A stretch of DNA of 64,000 nt from an uncultured Pelagibacteraceae bacterium (GTDB lineage Bacteria > Pseudomonadota > Alphaproteobacteria > Pelagibacterales > Pelagibacteraceae), in the NCBI GenBank assembly GCA_902596515.1, contig CACJUF010000001.1:62001-126000 (forward strand). The letters run 5' to 3'. Below, in pieces: positions 24,536-32,920 of the stretch. The notes below the pieces were generated by a model. The model was not told the origin of the DNA. It made no database searches and saw nothing but the letters and a program-made list of their open reading frames with translations. Numbering within the stretch: position 1 is the stretch's first letter; each line of letters opens with the position of its first letter. The position numbers were made by a program, and so were the translations under genes.

Positions 24536-25302
24536 AAACTTTTATACTTTGTGGTGGATTAGGTACAAGATTAGATTATGAAGGTACGTTAATTGCAAAA
24601 CCGATGGTTCGAATAGGCAAAGAACCAATATTAATGCATATAATTAAAAACTTTGCTGACCAAAAATTTAATGAATTTGTTTTTTGTTTAGGGCATAAAT
24701 CCAATACTATTGTCGACTACTTTTTAAAAGAAAATAAAAAAAATATTAAAGTTTTGATAAAAGAAAAAAAATATATCAAATTTTTATACAAAAATAAAAA
24801 AACTAATTTTTTAGGATATTTGATTTATACTGGTTTAAATGCTGGAACAGGTGGAAGGATTAAAATTGCTTACAAAAAATTAAAACTCAACGAAGATATA
24901 ATGATGACTTATGGTGATGGCCTTAGTAATGTTCCAATAAAAAAACTAATTAAGTTTCATTATAGAAACAAATCAAAAGTTACACTAACAGCAGTTAGAC
25001 CTAAAGAAAGATATGGCATATTAAAAATTAAAAATAATAGAGTCACTTATTTTGATAATCAAAATAAAAAAACTAGCACTTATATTAATGGTGGTTATTT
25101 TGTAATTGATAAAAATTCAATCAAAAAAATTAACAATTCCAAAATATATTTCGAACAAGGTCCTCTAAATTATTTTGCTAAAAAAAAAAAATTACTAGCT
25201 TTCAAGCATGAAGGATTTTGGAAAAGCTTAGATACGCTAAAAGATAAAAATGATTTTAATATTCTGTATAAAAATAAAAAAAAATCTCCATGGACAATAT
25301 AA
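24532..25302 (+). CDS. rfbF: Glucose-1-phosphate cytidylyltransferase (RfbF-like)
   Basis: FILCGGLGTRL; MTYGDGLSNV; YINGGYFVID; GFWKSLDTLKDK, all RfbF-type. Confidence 0.88.
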   Translation: MKTFILCGGLGTRLDYEGTLIAKPMVRIGKEPILMHIIKNFADQKFNEFVFCLGHKSNTIVDYFLKENKKNIKVLIKEKKYIKFLYKNKKTNFLGYLIYTGLNAGTGGRIKIAYKKLKLNEDIMMTYGDGLSNVPIKKLIKFHYRNKSKVTLTAVRPKERYGILKIKNNRVTYFDNQNKKTSTYINGGYFVIDKNSIKKINNSKIYFEQGPLNYFAKKKKLLAFKHEGFWKSLDTLKDKNDFNILYKNKKKSPWTI

Positions 25303-26363
25303 AACAGTTAAAAAAGTTTTGGTCTAAAAAAAAAGTATTCATTACAGGTCATACTGGCTTTAAAGGATCTTGGCTATGTATTATTTTAAGTTATCTAAAT
25401 GCCAATGTTCATGGTTACGCATTGAAGCCAAAAAAAAATAGCTTATTTAGGAAATCTGAGATTAAGAAAAGTTTAAGCTCAAATACTTTTGGAGATATAA
25501 ATGATATTTTTAAATTAAAAAAAAAGGTTAAATTATTAAAACCAGAAATTATAATACATATGGCGGCTCAACCACTTGTTATTGAGTCCTATAAAAACCC
25601 ATTGGAAACATTTAACACAAATATCATTGGAACATTAAATCTTTTAGAGTCTGTTAGAAATGTGAAATCAGTTAAGTCAGTTATAATTGTTACAACTGAT
25701 AAAGTTTATAAGATAAATAAAAAAAATAAAAGTTACAAAGAATTAGATCAGCTTGGTGGTTTTGATCCTTATAGTGCTTCGAAGGTTGGAGCTGAAATAA
25801 TCACTGATAGTTATATTCAATCTTTTTTTAAGAACTCTATATTAAAAAATAAAATTTCGACAGTCAGAGCTGGTAATGTAATTGGAGGTGGCGATTTCTC
25901 AAAAAATAGATTGGTTCCTGATATAATTTTTGCAATTAACAATAGGAAAAAATTAAAAATTAGAAACCCCCAATACATAAGACCATGGCAGCATGTTTTA
26001 GATCCGTTATTAGGATATCTAATGTTGGCTAAAAAACAATATTTAAACAAAATCAATGATAATCAGCATGCTTGGAATTTTGGTCCAAGTAATAAAAATT
26101 TTAAGAAAGTAATTGATGTCGTTAAATATATTAAGAAATTGCATAATTTTAATTATGTGATTAGTACAAATAAAAGATTCAAAGAAACAAAATATCTTAA
26201 ATTAGACAGTAGCAAGGCAAAAAAAAAATTGAATTGGACTTCCAAATTAAGTCTGGATGAAAGTTTAAAATTTACAATTGATTGGAATAGAAATACAAAA
26301 AAAGAACTATCAATAAAATCAATATGTGAACGACAGTTTTTAATGTATATAAATAAAAAGTAA
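25290..26363 (+). CDS. rfbG: CDP-glucose 4,6-dehydratase (RfbG-like)
   Basis: VFITGHTGFKGSWLCIIL; HMAAQPLVIESYKNPLETFNTNIIGTLNLLE; TVRAGNVIGGGDFS. Confidence 0.92.
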   Translation: MDNIKQLKKFWSKKKVFITGHTGFKGSWLCIILSYLNANVHGYALKPKKNSLFRKSEIKKSLSSNTFGDINDIFKLKKKVKLLKPEIIIHMAAQPLVIESYKNPLETFNTNIIGTLNLLESVRNVKSVKSVIIVTTDKVYKINKKNKSYKELDQLGGFDPYSASKVGAEIITDSYIQSFFKNSILKNKISTVRAGNVIGGGDFSKNRLVPDIIFAINNRKKLKIRNPQYIRPWQHVLDPLLGYLMLAKKQYLNKINDNQHAWNFGPSNKNFKKVIDVVKYIKKLHNFNYVISTNKRFKETKYLKLDSSKAKKKLNWTSKLSLDESLKFTIDWNRNTKKELSIKSICERQFLMYINKK

Positions 26364-26375
26364 AACTTAATTTAA

Positions 26376-27587
26376 TTGATTATGAAAAAGAATACTAAAA
26401 GAATTGCCTATGGCTTGAATGTTTATAACAGCGAAGAAATAAACGCAGTTTTAAAAACTTTAAAAAAATCTACGCAAATGGGTAAAAATGTTAGTACTTT
26501 TGAAAACAAAATCTCAAAATTATTTTCAAAAAAATACGGTTTAATGGTTAATTCTGGTTCATCTGCTTTACTCTTAGCTTTAAAAGTAATGAACCTTAAA
26601 AAAGGTAGCGAGATTATTGTACCTTGTCTCAATTTCGGAACTGCTATTTCATCAATAACTTTAAGTGATTTAGTTCCAATTTTTGTTGACTGTGAAATTA
26701 ACACTCTGCAGATTGATGTAAGGAAAATTGAAGAAAAAATTACGAAAAAAACCAAAGCATTATTAATTCCTAACTTAATTGGAAATTTGCCTAACTGGAA
26801 AAAAATAAGGCAAATAGCAAACAAATATAATCTATTGGTATTAGAAGATTCAGCAGATACATTGGGTGCTAATATAAATAATAAGCCAAGTGGAATCTTT
26901 AGTGACATATCAATTACAAGTTTTTATGGTTCGCATATTATAAGTTGTGCGGGAAATGGTGGTATTCTGCTAACTAATAACAAGAACTATCACGACAGAG
27001 CAAAGGTTTTGCGAAGTTGGGGAAGAATGTCAACACTTATCAAAGACTCAGAAAATATTAATAAAAGACTTGGCATCAAACTTAAAGGAATTGATTATGA
27101 TAGGAAATTTGTTTTTTCGGAGTCTGGATACAACTTTGAACCATCTGAAATTGGAGCTTCTTTTGGTTTAATACAATTAAAAAAGTTTAAAAAATTTACT
27201 AATTTAAGAAACAGAAATTTTCAATATCATTGTAATTTTTTTGGAAAATTTAAAGATGTTTTCATAGTCCCAAAAATTGAGAAAGATGTAAAAACTAACT
27301 TCTTAGCTTATCCAATTATATTGAGAGATAATTTAAATTTTTCAAGAAAAGATCTTCAAATATATTTAGAAAAAAATAAGATACAAACTAGACCAATATT
27401 TAGTGGTAATATACTAAGGCACCCTGCTTTCTCAAGTTTGATTAGTAAAAGAAATAAGTTAAACTCATTTAAAAACTCAGATTATATTATGAAATATGGT
27501 TTATTAATAGGGTGTCATCAGGGACTTAAAAAAAAGGATGTAAATTTTATACACAAAAAAATAAATTATTTCTTAGAAAACCTATAA
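26376..27587 (+). CDS. DegT/DnrJ/EryC1/StrS-fold PLP/PMP enzyme; probable CDP-4-keto-6-deoxyglucose 3-dehydratase (RfbH/ColD-type)
   Basis: Fold-type I aminotransferase-like; SFYGSHIISCAGNGG has His where the family has Lys; RSWGR...YDRKFVFSESGYN resembles RfbH RDWGR...YDHKYTYSHLGYN. Confidence 0.82.
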   Translation: MIMKKNTKRIAYGLNVYNSEEINAVLKTLKKSTQMGKNVSTFENKISKLFSKKYGLMVNSGSSALLLALKVMNLKKGSEIIVPCLNFGTAISSITLSDLVPIFVDCEINTLQIDVRKIEEKITKKTKALLIPNLIGNLPNWKKIRQIANKYNLLVLEDSADTLGANINNKPSGIFSDISITSFYGSHIISCAGNGGILLTNNKNYHDRAKVLRSWGRMSTLIKDSENINKRLGIKLKGIDYDRKFVFSESGYNFEPSEIGASFGLIQLKKFKKFTNLRNRNFQYHCNFFGKFKDVFIVPKIEKDVKTNFLAYPIILRDNLNFSRKDLQIYLEKNKIQTRPIFSGNILRHPAFSSLISKRNKLNSFKNSDYIMKYGLLIGCHQGLKKKDVNFIHKKINYFLENL

Positions 27588-28273
27588 TGAAAAAAATTAA
27601 AGGACTTTGGTCAATAATAAATAATCAAGATGTCATTGAAATTTTATCTCAAGCAAATAATGATTTTTTAATTTTTGACATGGAGCACGGTAATTTTAGT
27701 AAAAAAGATGTCCAGAGTGCTTTGAGTTATTGTCAAAATTATAATAAATTAGGATTAGTAAGAATTCCGATTAATGAAACTGGATATATTCAATCTGCAT
27801 TGGACTCTGGTTGTGATGGATTGATATTTCCACGCGTAGAAAATAGAAAAGATGCTTTAAATTGTGTATCCCAATGTTATTTTGCACCTCGAGGAAAACG
27901 TGGCTTTAATCCTTTTACTAGATTCAATCAATACAATCTTAATAAAAAAAAAATAAAAAAAAAACTATTAAAAGTAATTATGATTGAAACAAAAAAAGGT
28001 ATTGAAAATATTGAGGAAATAATTTCAGTTTCTGGAGTTGATATAATTTACTTTGGTATATTTGACTTATCAATGGAGTATAGTCTTAAAATTAATGATA
28101 AAAAATTAACAAAGATAATTGAAAATGGTATGATTAAATGTCAAAAACATAAAAAAGAAATTGGCTTAATGACTATAGATAAAAACAGTCAGATACTCTC
28201 AAAAAAATTTAATGCTAAGTTTATTTTAAAAGGTGTTGATACGGACTTACTAGCTCAAATCTCAAGTAAGTAA
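27587..28273 (+). CDS. HpcH/HpaI family class II pyruvate aldolase
   Basis: FLIFDMEHGNFS; GLVRIPINETGYIQSALDSGCDGLIFPRVE; family-typical motifs. Confidence 0.85.
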   Translation: MKKIKGLWSIINNQDVIEILSQANNDFLIFDMEHGNFSKKDVQSALSYCQNYNKLGLVRIPINETGYIQSALDSGCDGLIFPRVENRKDALNCVSQCYFAPRGKRGFNPFTRFNQYNLNKKKIKKKLLKVIMIETKKGIENIEEIISVSGVDIIYFGIFDLSMEYSLKINDKKLTKIIENGMIKCQKHKKEIGLMTIDKNSQILSKKFNAKFILKGVDTDLLAQISSK

Positions 28274-28285
28274 AAATCTACAATT

Positions 28286-30007
28286 ATGAATGTTTCAGAA
28301 TTTATAGCTAAATATCTGGAGAAAAAAATAAAAAAAATATTTACTGTTACAGGTGGTGGTATGATGTTTCTTACCAACTCTCTTCATAATTCAAAAATTA
28401 ATTTAATTTTTAATCACCATGAACAAGCTTCAATTTTTGCAACTGATGCAATGGCAAGGGCTTCTGGGGAGACACAAGTTTGTTTTGCTACGAGCGGCCC
28501 AGGAATAACGAATTGCGTTACTGGAATTACAACTGCCTGGCAAGATAGTACACCAATTATAGTGATAGCCGGTCAAAGTAAAACAAAAGAAACAATTCAA
28601 TATTCTAAAATTAAAAATTTAAGGCAACATGGAACATTTGAAGCTAATGCAATTGAAATACTAAAACCCATTACGAAATTTAGTAAACAAATTACTAATC
28701 CGGACTCAATTAAGTATTATTTAGACAAAGCGTTCTTTGAGTCTAAAAACTCAAAACCAGGACCAGTATATTTGGAAATACCTCTTAATATACAATCTGC
28801 AAAATTTAATTTAAATAAATATAAAACTTTTTTCCCAAAAAAAGAAAAAATAAATAAATTAAATCTTAAACTTATAAAAAAGTATTTAAGTAAATCTTCT
28901 AGACCAATCATGTTAATTGGTAACGGGATTAATGTTGCTCAACAATCTAATAAAATATCTCAAATAATTAAAAAGCTTAAAATCCCAACTTTGACCACTC
29001 AACTTGGAAAAGAGGCGATTGATTATGAAAATGATTTTTTTATTGGACATTCTGGTCCAAAGGGCGATAGAGCTGGAAACTTGGCTATACAAAATTCAGA
29101 TTTTATATTAATTTTAGGATCAAGCCTTCATTCACAAACTATTGGATGGGAGCATGATAAATTTTCTCCAAATTCATTTAAAATTCAAATAGATCCAGAT
29201 AAGTCGATTTTAAGAAAAAATAAATTTATTAATTTAAAGATAAATAGTGATTTAAAATTTGCAGTTAAGGATCTTCAAAAAATATCATTAAAAAAAAATT
29301 TTAACGAGTGGCATAAAAAATGTTTGAAATGGAAAAATAAATATCAAATAATTTTAGAACCTCATAGAAGAGATAAGAAAGTATTAAATTATTATGATAT
29401 CGTTCATAATATAAGTAAATTAATACCTGAAAATAGCACTATTATTTCAGATGCTGGGGCTGCCTTTTACATAATGGGACAAGCATTCAGGATAAAAAAA
29501 AAACAAAAATATATTATTCCCGGATCATTTGGACAAATGGGTTATGCTATCCCTGCAGCTTCAGGGGTATCTTCAATAAAAAATAAAAATGTTTTTTGTG
29601 TAACTGGTGATGGTTCAATGATGACAAATTTTCATGAGCTGAGTGTTGTAAAAAGAAATAACTTTAATATAAAAATTTTTTTAATTAATAATGGTGGTTA
29701 CATGTCTATTAGAAACTCTCAAAAAGAATTTTTTCAAAACAATATTCACGGCACTGACTATCAATCAGGAATTCATATACCCAAAATTTATGACGTAGCA
29801 AAATTTTTTAATATCAAATATTACAAATGCATTACAAAAAAAAATATCTCAGACAATTTTAAAAAAGAAATTGGTCTCAAGAGACCTGCAATTTTTGATT
29901 GTCATTCAATGAAAAACCAGGAAATTATTCCATCTATTAAATCCAAAGTTATTCAAGGTAAATTAGTAGCCCAACCATTAGACAATATGTATCCATATTT
30001 AGATTGA
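28286..30007 (+). CDS. Thiamine-diphosphate-dependent enzyme of the acetolactate synthase family; YerE-like by context
   Basis: Catalytic Glu in NHHEQAS; ThDP motif GDGSMMTNFHELSVVKRNNFNIKIFLINN; adjacent to CDP-sugar genes. Confidence 0.85.
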   Translation: MNVSEFIAKYLEKKIKKIFTVTGGGMMFLTNSLHNSKINLIFNHHEQASIFATDAMARASGETQVCFATSGPGITNCVTGITTAWQDSTPIIVIAGQSKTKETIQYSKIKNLRQHGTFEANAIEILKPITKFSKQITNPDSIKYYLDKAFFESKNSKPGPVYLEIPLNIQSAKFNLNKYKTFFPKKEKINKLNLKLIKKYLSKSSRPIMLIGNGINVAQQSNKISQIIKKLKIPTLTTQLGKEAIDYENDFFIGHSGPKGDRAGNLAIQNSDFILILGSSLHSQTIGWEHDKFSPNSFKIQIDPDKSILRKNKFINLKINSDLKFAVKDLQKISLKKNFNEWHKKCLKWKNKYQIILEPHRRDKKVLNYYDIVHNISKLIPENSTIISDAGAAFYIMGQAFRIKKKQKYIIPGSFGQMGYAIPAASGVSSIKNKNVFCVTGDGSMMTNFHELSVVKRNNFNIKIFLINNGGYMSIRNSQKEFFQNNIHGTDYQSGIHIPKIYDVAKFFNIKYYKCITKKNISDNFKKEIGLKRPAIFDCHSMKNQEIIPSIKSKVIQGKLVAQPLDNMYPYLD

Positions 30008-30011
30008 TAAC

Positions 30012-31052
30012 CTAAGTTTTTTTCCTCTTTTTTAGATTGTATAATATATTAAAGATTAAATCTTCTTGACCTGCAACTAACCTTTTTGCTCCTATAGCTT
30101 TAAATGCATCAATATCATCAAGTTTAAATTTATCAGAAAAGTAATCTACTTTCGATGCAAAACCTGAAAAAAGTCCATAATTAGCACTCATTATATTTTT
30201 TGGTTCTGAAAAAGGGTTTGAATATTTAATTTTTTCTTTTTCTAAAATTTTTGGAAATTTTTTTGCTATATTATAAATTTCCCCAAGTTTAACATTACCT
30301 TTGTATCCAATTTTTTCTAACACAGTTAAAAAAACATCCATTTGAGTGTTTCCAGCTCCAGCCCCAAAACCTTTAATTGAGACGTCAACAATCTCTGCAC
30401 CGTATAAACATGCGATAATACTATTCGAGATTGCACTTCCAAAATTATTATGTCCATGAAAACCTAATTTTATTTTAAATTTTTTTTTTATATTCAAAAT
30501 GATATCTTTAACATCATGGGGTAAAAAAAATCCAGCTGAGTCCATGATTACTATAGTTTTAACTCCTAAGTTATAAAGGAATTTAATTTTCTCTAAATAG
30601 GTTTTTTTTTTATCATAAACAAGATGTGCCATCATCAACACACCCCAAACTTCTACTTTATTTTTTTTGCAAAATTCAATTTGAGAAAAAGTCGTATCAA
30701 TTTCAGTAGAATTTGTTCCTATTCTAAAAATATCAACACCACAATCGATTGCTTTATCTAAATCATCTAATCTTGAAAAACCAGGTATCGAATGAATTGA
30801 TAATTTTGTTTTTTTTAATACTGATCTTGCAATTTTTAAAGCTTTTTCATCTGAAAGTTTCGACCTTCCAATAGACAAAGATGATGCTCCAAGTCCATTA
30901 CCATGTCCAACCTCAATAATGTTTACCCCTGTTTCATTAATCATCGCACAATAATTCTGAATTACTTTTTCATTTATAGAATGGTTTACAGCGTGATTTC
31001 CATCACGGAGGGTAACATCACTAATTATTATCTTTTTTTTTATTTTTAACAT
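30012..31052 (-). CDS. 4-hydroxy-2-oxovalerate aldolase-like (DmpG/MhpE family)
   Basis: SDVTLRDGNHAVNHS; EVGHGNGLGASS; LGFHGHNNFGSAISNSI; GFGAGAGNTQMDVF. Confidence 0.85.
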   Translation of the reverse strand: MLKIKKKIIISDVTLRDGNHAVNHSINEKVIQNYCAMINETGVNIIEVGHGNGLGASSLSIGRSKLSDEKALKIARSVLKKTKLSIHSIPGFSRLDDLDKAIDCGVDIFRIGTNSTEIDTTFSQIEFCKKNKVEVWGVLMMAHLVYDKKKTYLEKIKFLYNLGVKTIVIMDSAGFFLPHDVKDIILNIKKKFKIKLGFHGHNNFGSAISNSIIACLYGAEIVDVSIKGFGAGAGNTQMDVFLTVLEKIGYKGNVKLGEIYNIAKKFPKILEKEKIKYSNPFSEPKNIMSANYGLFSGFASKVDYFSDKFKLDDIDAFKAIGAKRLVAGQEDLIFNILYNLKKRKKT

Positions 31053-31926
31053 TTAAATAATTATGGTTAATTTGTTTAGAAAGATGAACTGCTGATGAAG
31101 TTATTATATCTAAGTTACCAGCATATGTTGGTAAATAATCACCTTGACCGACTACCCTCACTGTTACTCTTAAAATTTTTTTATTAAAACTCTTAAATAA
31201 TGTTGCATTATAATCAGGTATATAAAACTTTATATGTGAATTTATTTTTCTTAATTCAATCTTTAAATTGTTATAAGTTTTCAGATTGATCGGTTTTTTT
31301 AACTCAAAAAATAATGAGTTCATCATATTAACAGGTGGTACTGATGGGTTTAAATTTATAATTACTTTCGCACTTTTAATTTTTGTAATTTGCTTAATAG
31401 CTTTTTCTGTATTGACTATGTATTCATTGATGTTATTTCTGGTGGCTATTCCTGCACTTTTTGAAGATATACTTGAAACAAGTTCTGAATAAATAAGATT
31501 TTTTTTTAGAATTTTTTTAAAAATTGATATAATTGGTATTGAGGTTTGTCCACCACAGGTTATCAAATTTACCTCGTGTGGAATTATATTTTGATTAAAG
31601 TAAGGAACAACATATTTACCAAAATTAGATGGGGTTAAATTTATATAAAATTTTTTTTTGATCCATCTTTTTAATGATTTAACAATAACAGTATTTGAAT
31701 TTGCTGATGTACAATCAAATATTATGTTACAAAACTGAAGATTTTTTTTTACACCCTTCACTCCTGAATTAGAATATAAAAATTTTTTTTTGATACAGTA
31801 TTTAGCACCCTCAGAATATTTATTTCTATTGAAAATAAGAATTTTATCAAAAATATTAATTCTTTTTAATTTAATATATAAATCAATACCAATTTTACCT
31901 GTACCTATGATAATCGCATTATTCAT
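31021..31926 (-). CDS. Acetaldehyde dehydrogenase (acylating)-like (DmpF/MhpF family)
   Basis: IIGTGKIGIDL; catalytic-type Cys in LITCGGQTSIPI; SSISSKSAGIATRNNINEY; NPSVPPVNMMNSLFF. Confidence 0.85.
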   Translation of the reverse strand: MNNAIIIGTGKIGIDLYIKLKRINIFDKILIFNRNKYSEGAKYCIKKKFLYSNSGVKGVKKNLQFCNIIFDCTSANSNTVIVKSLKRWIKKKFYINLTPSNFGKYVVPYFNQNIIPHEVNLITCGGQTSIPIISIFKKILKKNLIYSELVSSISSKSAGIATRNNINEYIVNTEKAIKQITKIKSAKVIINLNPSVPPVNMMNSLFFELKKPINLKTYNNLKIELRKINSHIKFYIPDYNATLFKSFNKKILRVTVRVVGQGDYLPTYAGNLDIITSSAVHLSKQINHNYLNVKNKKKDNN

Positions 31927-32002
31927 TAAATTATTTGATATAATGGTTGATTAAATATATCAATGAAAAATATAATATTCTTTTAACACATAATAATATA
32001 AA

Positions 32003-32920
32003 TTGAAAAAAATATTAATTTTAGGTGGAAGTGGCTTCATGGGAAGCTCTATAGTTGATTGCGGAATTGAAAAAAAATTAATTAAATATAAAATTAACGA
32101 GATACATGTCCTATCTAGAAGTAAAAAATCAATTAACAAAAAATACAAACATATAAAAATAAATTATATAACCAAAAGTATAATTAATTTAGAAAAAATT
32201 CCCCAAGTTGATTATATTATTTATTGTTTAAGAAATAATAATATCAAAATAAGTAACAATTACTTTAATAAGTTTTTAAGATTACTTGAAACTATCAAAG
32301 GAAAACCAAAAATACTTTTTACAAGTTCTGGAGCAGTTTATGGAAAAAACACTGACAAAATCAAAGATAAAGAGAACAAAAAAATTAGCCTAAATTCAAT
32401 AAATAAATTAATGGGTTATAAAAAAAAATATGCTAAAGAAAAAATTTTTATTGAAAACAAATTTATTGAACTTGGTAAAAAAAATTATGATGTATCAATT
32501 GCTAGATGTTATACTTTTATTGGTAAGAACATATTAAAATATAACTTTGCTATTTCGAGTTTGATAAATGACTCAGTGAAAAAAAAAACTATCACGCTAA
32601 ATACTTCTATGAATGTTTACAGAAGCTATATGCACTCTGATGACATGGTTAAATGGCTTATTCAGATATTAAAAAAATCAAATAATGAATGTCCAATTTA
32701 CAACCTTGGCTCTGATAAAACCATAAATTTAAGGACTTTAACAAAAAATATTGCTGTCTTAGTAAGAAAAAAACCTCTTTTGAAAAAAATTTTATCCAAA
32801 AAATTTGATTATTATGTACCTTCAATAACAAAGGCTAAAAAACAGCTGAAATTAAAAATTTCAATTAGTTTGAATGATGCCATAAACTCAACTATAAAAA
32901 GTTTAAATGACCAAAATTAG
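32003..32920 (+). CDS. NAD(P)-dependent epimerase/dehydratase-type SDR (TTG start), candidate nucleotide-sugar ketoreductase
   Basis: ILGGSGFMGSSI Rossmann motif; SSGAVYG; YKKKYAKEK (YxxxK). Confidence 0.8.
   Translation: MKKILILGGSGFMGSSIVDCGIEKKLIKYKINEIHVLSRSKKSINKKYKHIKINYITKSIINLEKIPQVDYIIYCLRNNNIKISNNYFNKFLRLLETIKGKPKILFTSSGAVYGKNTDKIKDKENKKISLNSINKLMGYKKKYAKEKIFIENKFIELGKKNYDVSIARCYTFIGKNILKYNFAISSLINDSVKKKTITLNTSMNVYRSYMHSDDMVKWLIQILKKSNNECPIYNLGSDKTINLRTLTKNIAVLVRKKPLLKKILSKKFDYYVPSITKAKKQLKLKISISLNDAINSTIKSLNDQN

Noticed and set aside
26423-26908. 161-aa minus-strand ORF opposite the DegT-family gene
   Set aside because: Shadow ORF; the plus-strand protein has clear family motifs
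26376-27587. Ordinary nucleotide-sugar aminotransferase
   Set aside because: The PLP lysine position is His, and the flanking sequence resembles RfbH rather than transaminases
28286-30007. Housekeeping acetolactate synthase large subunit (ilvB/ilvI)
   Set aside because: The ThDP fold fits, but no ilvH/ilvN small subunit follows and it is embedded among CDP-sugar genes; YerE-like is the better contextual call, though this needs a tree
31960-32148. 62-aa minus-strand ORF overlapping the SDR start
   Set aside because: Overlaps a supported SDR gene; AT-driven hydrophobic translation
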